From IMG/VR virus record IMGVR_UViG_3300049846_001794, positions 1-49,287 of that record: a stretch of DNA of 49,287 bases. One strand, written 5' to 3'. The first letter of the stretch is position 1. Every line of letters starts with the position of its first letter. The notes beneath the pieces are model-generated. The model was not told the DNA's origin, searched no databases, and worked only from the letters and a program-made list of their open reading frames with translations. Position numbers and translations under genes: made by a program. The stretch comes from a virus. Shown piece by piece: positions 13,334 to 20,651 of the stretch.

Positions 13334-13537
13334 CTAGGCTTCATCTCTAGTAGTTTTTTTCCTCGAAGATGTTTCATGTGAAACATTAGGCTTCCATTCC
13401 AAAGCTGACCTTCTTAAGTATTCCGACACGTTTCCATCGCAATGCTTCATCGCTTGGCGATAAATAAGCCCATAGTCTTCCGATGACATCCTTACGGCCA
13501 CTGACTTTTGCTTCGATGATGCTTTCTTTGATTCCAA
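13334..13537 (-). CDS. Ribbon-helix-helix transcription regulator (67 aa)
   Basis: Starts with TTG at 13537 after GGGGG, beginning MESKKASSKQKSVAVRMSSE. The strand KSVAVRMSSEDYGLIYRQAM and second helix GNVSEYLRRSALEW fit an Arc/MetJ-type ribbon-helix-helix fold. A basic tail follows (SSRKKTTRDEA). It is the only leftward gene between 12 and 48.8 kb. Two TGTATTACA-type sites lie directly upstream, and five more precede the terminase operon, so autoregulation plus late-operon control is a reasonable inference. Confidence 0.75.
   Translation of the reverse strand: MESKKASSKQKSVAVRMSSEDYGLIYRQAMKHCDGNVSEYLRRSALEWKPNVSHETSSRKKTTRDEA
13370..13385. promoter_or_regulatory. parS-like palindrome inside the regulator gene
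   Basis: TGTTTCATGTGAAACA differs at one base from the bacterial centromere site parS (TGTTTCACGTGAAACA). The flanking A and T extend an 18-bp dyad around a central TG. No ParB or ParA gene is visible in the window, so the protein binding it would be the host ParB. Confidence 0.5.
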
Positions 13538-13549
13538 GACATCCCCCTA

Positions 13550-13571
13550 TGTATTACACTGATGTTATACA
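13550..13571. promoter_or_regulatory. Paired operator sites between divergent small genes
   Basis: TGTATTACA (13550-13558) and TGTTATACA (13563-13571) occupy most of the 48-base gap between the leftward regulator and the rightward membrane peptide. They overlap the TAATAC/TATACA sequences that could serve as -10 boxes. The same nonamer family is repeated at 14554-14645. Confidence 0.55.
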
Positions 13572-13585
13572 CATGGGGGTCAGTC

Positions 13586-13696
13586 TTGCAAGATGAAGAC
13601 AAAAGAATTTTCCGCTTAGTGCTTTTGCTTGTGGTTTACATTGTCGCAATCTCCCTTGTCTTCCTTCTTGCGATGAAGGGGGCAAATAGCCATTGA
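13586..13696 (+). CDS. Single-span membrane peptide (36 aa)
   Basis: Starts with TTG at 13586 after GGGGG. The N-terminus is charged (LQDEDKRIFR), followed by one membrane helix (LVLLLVVYIVAISLVFLLA) and a short tail. Its TGA overlaps the TTG of the next gene. It is too short for routine callers. A role in membrane signalling or lysis is possible, but nothing shows it. Confidence 0.5.
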   Translation: MQDEDKRIFRLVLLLVVYIVAISLVFLLAMKGANSH

Positions 13697-13851
13697 AGCT
13701 CAAAGATTTGAAGAGAGAACTAGACGAAGTTTTCGACGATGTGGGTATGGACGTTAACGCCACACTGGGGAAAATTTATGTCTCCTGGCAAGATGAAATC
13801 GTGAAGATAATAGACACTGGAGATAGTAGTAGTGGAAGAAAGAAAAGCTGA
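13693..13851 (+). CDS. Hypothetical acidic protein (52 aa)
   Basis: Starts with TTG at 13693 (TTGA overlap with the previous gene) and overlaps the next start by 20 bases. It begins LKLKDLKRELDEVFDDVGMD and ends with a basic Ser/Arg/Lys tail (DTGDSSSGRKKS). It is amphipathic and helical, with no known family. The tight overlaps on both sides support translation as part of one operon. Confidence 0.5.
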   Translation: MKLKDLKRELDEVFDDVGMDVNATLGKIYVSWQDEIVKIIDTGDSSSGRKKS

Positions 13852-14092
13852 ATTAGAGATTTATCAGGAAGTAAGAGATTGCATCTATAGCTACTCAAAG
13901 AAGAATGATGACTTCTCTATAGAAGAAGTCCTTGTAGGAGGGATGCAGGCTTTGTTCTCTCTCCTTATAGAACAGTTAAAAGGGAAAGACTCTGAAGCTG
14001 TCAAACATCATATTGATGTGTGGGAGCTTATGTCAAAGTTTGGAGGGGAAAAGCTAAGAGAGAAGCTAAAAGAGGAATTAAATGCTGACTGA
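13832..14092 (+). CDS. Hypothetical helical protein (86 aa)
   Basis: Starts with GTG at 13832. It begins MEERKAELEIYQEVRDCIYS and is acidic and almost all-helical, ending KFGGEKLREKLKEELNAD. It overlaps the next gene by 11 bases. It has no membrane segment and no recognised family. It belongs to the small-gene operon before the terminase region. Confidence 0.6.
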   Translation: MEERKAELEIYQEVRDCIYSYSKKNDDFSIEEVLVGGMQALFSLLIEQLKGKDSEAVKHHIDVWELMSKFGGEKLREKLKEELNAD

Positions 14093-14390
14093 AATGAAGA
14101 CAATCTCAGGAAAGACTTTTGCTATCAGTGTTAGGCCATTCCCTCTCTATGAGATTGGAAGCTATGTGCCTCCTGGAATGAGGCTTCTCAGATCTTACGA
14201 AGTCCAGAGAATGAAGGTGGACGGTTTTCCGTGGGGTGAGCTTGAGATTGAAGGGAAATTCTGGACAGCTACGAGGGTGTCTTGTTCGCTCAATTGCTCC
14301 TGGAACATCTCAGGGAATGATGCTGAGATGGTCTTGGGGGGCTGGGACAAGACTTTTCTAGCTTGGGGTGTCTTCATCATGCAGGGATAG
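14082..14390 (+). CDS. Hypothetical protein (102 aa)
   Basis: Starts at ATG 14082 (an ATG at 14094 is an alternative). It begins MLTEMKTISGKTFAISVRPF and continues with Gly, Trp and Cys residues in a beta-like pattern (WGELEIEGKFWTATRVSC; SLNCSWNISGNDAEMVLGGW). This is the texture of a small globular recognition or enzyme-inhibitor-like fold. It is the last gene before the hairpin and operator array. No family is recognised. Confidence 0.6.
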   Translation: MLTEMKTISGKTFAISVRPFPLYEIGSYVPPGMRLLRSYEVQRMKVDGFPWGELEIEGKFWTATRVSCSLNCSWNISGNDAEMVLGGWDKTFLAWGVFIMQG

Positions 14391-14398
14391 AAAATATT

Positions 14399-14438
14399 TA
14401 CCCCCTGCACTCTTGCGATGACTCAAGCGCAGGGGGTA
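14399..14438 (+). terminator. Long hairpin after the small-gene operon
   Basis: TACCCCCTGC (14399-14408) pairs with GCAGGGGGTA (14429-14438), and CTTG/CAAG can extend the stem inside. No T run follows, so it is a structured end or RNA-stabilising element rather than a textbook terminator. It separates the small-gene operon from the late-gene control region. Confidence 0.5.
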
Positions 14439-14553
14439 TGGCATCACACACAATTAACGCTCTCTAGTGTGGGAGATCAGAACCCTATCCTCTCCTTTTT
14501 AGATTGTCCATAGAATTATTAGTTACCCCCTTCCTAGCTTTTACTCCCGAAAA

Positions 14554-14645
14554 TGTATAACATTTTAGCAGGATGTATGACATTTTAGCCGAATGTAATA
14601 CAGATAGGGGGTAGAGTGTATTACAAAAGCCCAAAATGTAATACA
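14554..14645. promoter_or_regulatory. Array of five TGTATWACA-type operator/iteron repeats
   Basis: TGTATAACA (14554), TGTATGACA (14574), TGTAATACA (14594), TGTATTACA (14617) and TGTAATACA (14637) are spaced 20, 20, 23 and 20 bases apart. A partial sixth, TGTATAGAA, lies at 14653. The first two share a longer unit ending CATTTTAGC. They lie in the 309-base gap before the small terminase gene, where the late promoter must be. The rest of the gap shows no gene. Confidence 0.7.
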
Positions 14646-14699
14646 TTTTTAATGTATAGAATCTTGTTTTACATATCTTAAAATCAATAGGGTTATTAG

Positions 14700-15164
14700 A
14701 TGGCTGAGGATACAAAAGTTAAAAATGATGGAAGGTTTAAAAAGGGAGAGAAAAGATCGACAAGCTGGAAACCGGGGCAATCTGGAAATCCGGCTGGGCG
14801 ACCTAAGACTCCAGATTTTTTTAAAGACAATGGGGTGAAGGCAAGCCCTACTTTGATTCGGGCGATGATCATGAAGTTTGGGCAGATGACTAAAGAGGAG
14901 ATGATGACTTTCTTGGCGACCCCTTTCCCTACGATGCTTGAGTCCATGATTTGTTCGATCATGCTCAAGGCTGTTGTTGAGGGGGACCATTCAAGGGTTA
15001 ACTTCTTACTTGATAGATTGATTGGGAAGGTTTCGGAGAAGATAGACGTACAGGTGGGGCCAAAGATTGTTTTCAAGACAACTCTCTCTGAAGGGGGGGC
15101 TTTGATTCAAGATTTGGTGAAAGAGTCCCTACCTTCCCCGGCTGAAGAGGATTTTGTTAACTGA
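14700..15164 (+). CDS. terS: Terminase small subunit (154 aa)
   Basis: Begins MAEDTKVKNDGRFKKGEKR and carries the KPGQSGNPAGRPK motif of DUF5681-type small terminases, followed by helices (PTLIRAMIMKFGQMTKEEMM; LLDRLIGKVSEKIDVQVGPK). It binds the packaging site and regulates the large subunit. Its last base overlaps the large-subunit ATG. It is first in the virion operon, just after the operator array. Confidence 0.85.
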   Translation: MAEDTKVKNDGRFKKGEKRSTSWKPGQSGNPAGRPKTPDFFKDNGVKASPTLIRAMIMKFGQMTKEEMMTFLATPFPTMLESMICSIMLKAVVEGDHSRVNFLLDRLIGKVSEKIDVQVGPKIVFKTTLSEGGALIQDLVKESLPSPAEEDFVN

Positions 15165-16537
15165 TGGATGAAGAGACACTAGAAGTGGTGGTTGATCCCC
15201 CGAAAGCTCATGGCCCAAAGCAAGAGCTAATCATGAGGGCTTTTCAATATCCCTGTGTGAAGGAGGTGTTTGTGGTGTGCGGTTCCAAGTTCGGTAAGAG
15301 CTTGGGAGCTTCAGTGTGTCTATCTAGCGCGGCTCTGCTTAAAGAGGGGGGGAAGTGGAGGTGGTTAGCGCCGATCTACAGGCAGGCAGCTGTAGGCATG
15401 AGCTACTTCAACAAGATCCTTCCTCCAGCCCCTTACAGTGAGTTTCAAGAGTCAAAGATGAGGGTGAAGATCCCTTCTATCAAGTCTGAGATTGAATTTC
15501 TTCACACTCAAAATCCCATGGACTTAGAGGGTCCAGGGATTGACGGGCAAGTGGGGGATGAAGCAGCCAAGATGCCTTTTCAAGCTTATGTCTCGGCCAA
15601 GACTACCCAGATGTTTACTCGCGGGCCTTCGATGTGGGTGTCCACCCCTTTGGGGAAAAAGAATTGGTTTTCGAAGAAGTATCTCGAAGCCAGGGACATG
15701 ATGCTTTGGGCGAAGAAGAAGGGTGTTGACCCCACACATTTAGCCATCCATGCCCCTACGTCTGCTAATCCTTTTGTATCAAGGGAAGCAATCGAGGAGG
15801 CTAGGAAGACTCTGCCAGATAGACTTTTCAGGCAGTATTATCTTGCTGAGTTTGTGGATGACGGGTCAGTGTTCCTGGGGGTTGATGATTGCACTTACGG
15901 GCCAGAGATTGAAGAAGATGTCTGGACTCACCATGAGGCTTCCGAAAAAGAGGTGGTCATAGGGGCAGACTGGGCGAAGACCAGAGACTATGCGGTCTTC
16001 ATCGCTATTGAGGTAGGTACTTTTAAGGTAGTGGGCTTCATGCGTTTTCACGGAATAAGCTACGTTGACGCCGCTAAGGAGCTTTATCTCTTCAGCCAGA
16101 AATTCAAGTCAACCCTTCTTGTAAGACACGATAAGACAGGGGTGGGGGAGGTTCTTGATGATTTGTTGTCTCACTTCCCGATCAACTTTGAGGGTTTTAC
16201 CTTCTCGAATAGCTCCAAGGGTTCTATCATAAACCTTCTGGGCCTAGGCTTTGAGAAGAAGGTTTTGTCCATCCCTAATTGGGGGGTGTTGACGAAAGAG
16301 CTAGGGATTTATGAAGTGGAAGTCTCAGAGTCAGGGAATATGAAATATTCTGCCCCCGATGGGGAGCATGACGATACAGTGATAGCTCTAGCTTTAGCCT
16401 ATAGCGCGGCTAATGAATGTAGCGGCGAGCTTCAAGTGAGATTCCTTGAAGACTTGCCGAAAGAGAAGAATCTGGGAGCTTTTGACAGATACTATCAAGA
16501 TATGTTGATAGACTCAGGGGAAGACAGCCCATTTTAG
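15164..16537 (+). CDS. terL: Terminase large subunit (457 aa)
   Basis: Packaging ATPase and nuclease. Walker A is CGSKFGKS near residue 39, with a Walker B region at GPGIDGQVGDEAAKM. The RNase H-like nuclease domain shows IGADWAKTRDYAVF (first Asp), VRHDKTGVGEVLDD and a late DGEHDDTVIALALAY. It docks on the portal and pumps DNA into the prohead. It is about the usual length, and 10 bases separate it from the portal gene. Confidence 0.93.
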   Translation: MDEETLEVVVDPPKAHGPKQELIMRAFQYPCVKEVFVVCGSKFGKSLGASVCLSSAALLKEGGKWRWLAPIYRQAAVGMSYFNKILPPAPYSEFQESKMRVKIPSIKSEIEFLHTQNPMDLEGPGIDGQVGDEAAKMPFQAYVSAKTTQMFTRGPSMWVSTPLGKKNWFSKKYLEARDMMLWAKKKGVDPTHLAIHAPTSANPFVSREAIEEARKTLPDRLFRQYYLAEFVDDGSVFLGVDDCTYGPEIEEDVWTHHEASEKEVVIGADWAKTRDYAVFIAIEVGTFKVVGFMRFHGISYVDAAKELYLFSQKFKSTLLVRHDKTGVGEVLDDLLSHFPINFEGFTFSNSSKGSIINLLGLGFEKKVLSIPNWGVLTKELGIYEVEVSESGNMKYSAPDGEHDDTVIALALAYSAANECSGELQVRFLEDLPKEKNLGAFDRYYQDMLIDSGEDSPF

Positions 16538-16547
16538 GAGTTAATCG

Positions 16548-18767
16548 ATGGATGATGAAAAAAAGGTCATCTCTTTAGAGCAATACTTGGATAAGTACAT
16601 CGACAGGATGGAAGAAGCTGAAGAGATGAAGTCTTACGACATCATGAGGGATGGAGAGCCTTCGGGGGCTTCCAATGAGCTTTGGAATGAAGACGTAAAG
16701 GCTTGGGCGGATATGCTCACCATTGAGTCTTTGTTCTATACGGAAGATTGGGTTTTCATCATCGTTGATCTTGTAGCATCAAAGATCTCATCTCTACCCC
16801 TTCGAGTCATGAGATGGGTAAACACTGAAGACGGCCAGATGAAAGAGGCGGCAGATTATCACCCTCTTAACTCTTTGATTGAAAATCCTAATCCAAAGCA
16901 GGGTTATACGTCTTGGTGCTATTCCAACATGGTTAACTATGCTTTGCTCGGAAATTCGGTGAATTGGTACAGCAAAGCAAACAACTGGCTTGTCCCTTTC
17001 AGAGCTTCTCTTGTCGATATTAAATTCGACCAAGGGGGAGTTTTGTCGGGTTATCTCTACTCTGGCACGGCTGATATCTTCCAGCGAAATGGGAAGGCGG
17101 CACTCTATGACCCGCAATCCATCATCCATATCAGAAGGCCAAACCCTTCATCTTTCTTGTGGGGCCTTTCTCCATTCATCCCTGGGAGAAAGTCTGTCTT
17201 GTTTAATCGGTATTCAACTGACTTCTTGAATAACTTCTATGTTAGGCAAGCTGTCCCTGGGTTGATTGTCGAAGTGGACAAGGTGATGAATGAGACTCAG
17301 GCTCTAAGGCAGTTAAGGACTTTTGAGCTTGCGTATGGCGGGAGAAAGCAACAAAGGAGAACTATGCTTCTCCCAAAGGGGATGAAGGCGACCCCTGTTA
17401 CTGCCAGCATTTCGGATCAAAACCTTGTTGATCTGATCAATATGAACAGGGAGACAATCCTTTCAATTCTGAAAGTACCCAAGCATGAAGTAGGGCTTCA
17501 AGAGGCAGGATCTCTAGGCTCTGAGGAATCTAAGACCGCACTCAAGAATTTTTGGGAAGCAACACTCATCCCTACGGCCAAGATGTTTGAGAGCGAGTTA
17601 AACAGATTCTTCTCTTCTATGCTTTCCGGTGGTTTCTTCCTTGAGTTTGATCTCTCTGGGGTCGCTGCTCTCAAAGACGATTTGATGAAGAAGGCCACGA
17701 CCGCCAAGGAGATGTTGGCAGGGGGTTTATCGGTCAACGAAGTTAGAACTATGGTCTGGGAAGTTAGACCCTCTAAAGACCCGAAAGATGATACACCTTT
17801 CGTATCCCAGCCAAAGGTTCAGCCAGCGGGAGGCTTTGGCTTGTCTGTTCCCCCGGTTCAAAATCAAGGTGTTTTACTCCCGGCTCAGGAAGACAATACC
17901 AAGAAGCTTCTCGATGTTGTTAGACAGAGAAAAGAAGGGTGGTTTGAGGGGTACAATAAAGCCATAGATGAAGAAGTGGGCAGTAAAGCAGGGAAAGCTC
18001 TCAAGGCTTTAGCTTTGGACACCCTTGTCTCGATGTCTGAAGCGGCTATCCCAGTCATTGAGAAGTATCTGGCCAGTATCGGGATTGAGAAGTCTATCTC
18101 AGTTAAGGCTGAAGACCTTCCATCCAAGACTAAATTGAAGAAGGCTCTCCTCGCTGTCTTTGACAATTTTTCTGAAAGCTGGACTAATGAATATACAAAA
18201 ACCCTCTCTTCTTCTGTAGACCTTGGATACAATCAACAATTAGATTTTGTTGTAAACCAGCAAGACCGCGCAAAGCTCGAAGTGTTGCGGGCCAGAGACT
18301 CTAAGAAGAGAAACGCTCTTTTGTCTGAGAGGGGGCTAGAAACTTTTGATAATGTCTCCAAGACTCATACCGACAGGATCATGTCTACCATTGCTGATGG
18401 GGTGGAAAAAAATCTCACGGTTCAAGAGATCGCAAAGACGATTGCTGACACCTTCGCCGACCCTCAAGAGATGCTGGCAAAGGCGACAACAATAGCCAGG
18501 ACGGAAACCCTAACCGCTGTCTCTATTGGACAAGCGGCAGCTTTCAACAATGTCGCTGAGACAATAGAAGGGACCAAGAAGGCTTGGCTCAACTCAGATG
18601 ATGACAGGGTGAGAGACTCTCACATCAAAGTCAGCGGCGAAGTGGTGGGGGCAGATGAGACTTTCTCCAACGGCCTTCGCTGGCCCAGAGATGTCGGGGG
18701 AGATCCCTCTGAAACGATAAATTGTAGATGTACCCTTATCACTCTGTTACCTGGGGAAACTCTTTAG
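16548..18767 (+). CDS. Portal protein fused to a MuF-like head morphogenesis domain (739 aa)
   Basis: Residues 1 to about 400 are an HK97-type portal (ESLFYTEDWVFIIVDLVASK; IIHIRRPNPSSFLWGLSPF; LLPKGMKATPVTASISDQN). A linker rich in Pro and Gln follows. The C-terminal 180 residues match phage Mu F-like minor head proteins: ARTETLTAVSIGQA, DDRVRDSHIKVSGEV, NGLRWPRDVGG and the signature ETINCRCTLI. Portal and MuF proteins are usually separate. It forms the dodecameric DNA entry vertex, with the MuF part possibly inside the head. SD and spacing fit ATG 16548. Confidence 0.88.
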   Translation: MDDEKKVISLEQYLDKYIDRMEEAEEMKSYDIMRDGEPSGASNELWNEDVKAWADMLTIESLFYTEDWVFIIVDLVASKISSLPLRVMRWVNTEDGQMKEAADYHPLNSLIENPNPKQGYTSWCYSNMVNYALLGNSVNWYSKANNWLVPFRASLVDIKFDQGGVLSGYLYSGTADIFQRNGKAALYDPQSIIHIRRPNPSSFLWGLSPFIPGRKSVLFNRYSTDFLNNFYVRQAVPGLIVEVDKVMNETQALRQLRTFELAYGGRKQQRRTMLLPKGMKATPVTASISDQNLVDLINMNRETILSILKVPKHEVGLQEAGSLGSEESKTALKNFWEATLIPTAKMFESELNRFFSSMLSGGFFLEFDLSGVAALKDDLMKKATTAKEMLAGGLSVNEVRTMVWEVRPSKDPKDDTPFVSQPKVQPAGGFGLSVPPVQNQGVLLPAQEDNTKKLLDVVRQRKEGWFEGYNKAIDEEVGSKAGKALKALALDTLVSMSEAAIPVIEKYLASIGIEKSISVKAEDLPSKTKLKKALLAVFDNFSESWTNEYTKTLSSSVDLGYNQQLDFVVNQQDRAKLEVLRARDSKKRNALLSERGLETFDNVSKTHTDRIMSTIADGVEKNLTVQEIAKTIADTFADPQEMLAKATTIARTETLTAVSIGQAAAFNNVAETIEGTKKAWLNSDDDRVRDSHIKVSGEVVGADETFSNGLRWPRDVGGDPSETINCRCTLITLLPGETL

Positions 18768-18808
18768 AGTATAGTTAAACTATCAATCCCGTTAAGGAGC
18801 AAATCGAG

Positions 18809-20617
18809 ATGGCTAAAAAGAAACAGCCAATGGACAAAGTTAAATTCTGGCTTGGTGTTGGCGAAGTGAAGATGAATGACACCGGAAACGGGGTGTTGAT
18901 TGAAGGTTTTGCAAATAAGAGGGTGGTAGATAGGGGCAATGACCTGATAGCTCCCGATGCTTGGCAATTAGACAATTACAAGAAAAACCCGATCATTCTT
19001 TATAACCATGGCTTTGACCCCCAGCTCGGCGGAACCCCTGTAGGTAAGGCTGTTGATATCAAGCCAACGGAAGATGGGCTTTATATCAAGGCAGAACTAT
19101 CAAAACTCGATGACCCCCTAATTAATCGAATCAGGGGACTGGTCAAAGAAAAAATTCTCAGGGCCTTCTCTGTAGGGTTTAATCCTTTGGACGGCGAGAC
19201 AGATACAAAGTCTGGGGTGAATACTATCACCAAGGCCGAGCTTTACGAGGTGTCTATTGTGGGAGTACCTATGAACCAAGACTCTCTCTTTGACATCTCC
19301 AGTAAATCCATGCCCCAAGCAAACTTGAAGGGAGCTTGGTTAGCGGCTGCTGTACAAAACGCTATCTATGAGAAAGAGAAGAATGATGGGTTGAAAAAGG
19401 AAGACATCATCTCGGCCATCTCTGACAAGGCTGGGCTTGATAGTCCAGACTTAACTGCAATTTTAGCGGGGATGGTCACACCTGTCCCCGAAGAAGTTCT
19501 TGGGGCTTTCTCTGAGATCCTCGGTCTAGGCCTGGACGAGCTTAAAAAACTTGATGCGGGGGATGTAGAAGTTGAAAAAGCAGTCTCGCAAACAACGCAG
19601 GAGAGCGGCGGCTCACAAGAGCAAACAAGCCAAGATCAAGGACAGGGAGAGGGCAATCAGGAAGGAAAAGCACAGACAACAGGAGATGAAGACTCAAGCA
19701 AGGAAGGCGATGGAAAAGCTCAGGGAGGAGCTTCAAAAGGTTCAGACTTCCAACAATGCGTGAGTGACAAGATAAGAAAGTTAATCGACGAGGGGAAAGA
19801 TCAAGACCAGGCTGTAGCTATCGCCATCAATGTTTGCGGTGAAAAGGGGGCCTGTACCCCAATGAAGAAAGACTATGAGGCTTTCTTCTCTCTAGCCGAT
19901 GATCTTTTCGCTAAGAAGCAAGCTACCCAAGATGGCGTTAGCCAAGTGACGGTTGAGGGGTCTTCCGACAGGACAGAAGCAGCAAATGACAACACTGGAA
20001 GCCCTATGCTTGATGTCGCCAAGCAAACCAACGTGTTGTTGGGGGCGCTCATCTCTGAAGTACAGGCGATGTCTAAAAAGCTTGACGGGCTTGTGGCAGT
20101 AGAAAGCCAAGACCAACAAGATCAACAGCAAGTTGAGGACACCCAAGATCAAGCTCAGACCCAGAGCCAAAAGGCTGGGGTTTCTCCCACCGCTGACATG
20201 AGCGAAGAGGAATTGAAGGCGGCTCTGGAAGGGAGATCTAAGGAATATGGGATTGAGATATTGAAGGATGCTTCCTTAACTTTCCCTTCTGACTATCCGA
20301 CAGATCTCTCAAAGTATGCTGACCCGGTAAATTTAAAGTACCCAGTCGATACGGTTGAAAGAGCGAACGATGCGCGGGCGAGGTTCAAGCAATCAGCCAA
20401 TGAATATAGTAAAGATGAATCTAAGGCAGCGGTACATAATCGGATTGTTTCAGCACAGTTAGAGCTTGGGGCAGACCCGTCTTATGATGAAAAAGACCCT
20501 CTCGATGCGATGTTGAGTCAAGAATTGAAGGATAAGCTATCGAAACTAAACGCAAAGGCTCTTGACGGTTTAAAGAAACGGTTAGACAATATGCGTAAGC
20601 GATTAGAAAACCTATGA
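18809..20617 (+). CDS. HK97-type prohead protease with long scaffold-like extension (602 aa)
   Basis: The first 170 residues are an HK97 U35-type serine protease: GNGVLIEGFANKRVVDRGND, then YNHGFDPQLGGTPVG (catalytic His), then ILRAFSVGFNP (catalytic Ser) and AELYEVSIVGVPMN. Next comes a low-complexity Gln/Glu/Gly linker. A Cys-bracketed motif follows (QQCVSDKIRKLIDEGKDQDQ, ending INVCGEKGAC), then Gln-rich coiled coil. The last 120 residues have a DUF6582-like look (YPVDTVERANDARARFKQSA). Scaffold and protease are thus probably one polypeptide. AAGGAGC lies nine bases before the ATG. Confidence 0.88.
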   Translation: MAKKKQPMDKVKFWLGVGEVKMNDTGNGVLIEGFANKRVVDRGNDLIAPDAWQLDNYKKNPIILYNHGFDPQLGGTPVGKAVDIKPTEDGLYIKAELSKLDDPLINRIRGLVKEKILRAFSVGFNPLDGETDTKSGVNTITKAELYEVSIVGVPMNQDSLFDISSKSMPQANLKGAWLAAAVQNAIYEKEKNDGLKKEDIISAISDKAGLDSPDLTAILAGMVTPVPEEVLGAFSEILGLGLDELKKLDAGDVEVEKAVSQTTQESGGSQEQTSQDQGQGEGNQEGKAQTTGDEDSSKEGDGKAQGGASKGSDFQQCVSDKIRKLIDEGKDQDQAVAIAINVCGEKGACTPMKKDYEAFFSLADDLFAKKQATQDGVSQVTVEGSSDRTEAANDNTGSPMLDVAKQTNVLLGALISEVQAMSKKLDGLVAVESQDQQDQQQVEDTQDQAQTQSQKAGVSPTADMSEEELKAALEGRSKEYGIEILKDASLTFPSDYPTDLSKYADPVNLKYPVDTVERANDARARFKQSANEYSKDESKAAVHNRIVSAQLELGADPSYDEKDPLDAMLSQELKDKLSKLNAKALDGLKKRLDNMRKRLENL

Positions 20618-20651
20618 ACTAGAAGCCTTTTTAAAAAGAGGGATTGACCCG

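Noticed and set aside
14649-14990. Minus-strand ORFs covering the terminase small-subunit start
   Set aside because: They are antisense to a well-supported gene, and codon texture and ribosome sites favour the plus strand.
18771-18783. ATAGTTAAACTAT palindrome between portal and protease genes
   Set aside because: A 13-bp AT-rich dyad of this kind is plausible by chance, and no second copy was seen near other starts.
19572-19763. 63-aa Lys/Arg/Gln-rich ORF inside the prohead protease gene
   Set aside because: It is a shifted-frame shadow of the Gln/Glu linker with no independent start signal.
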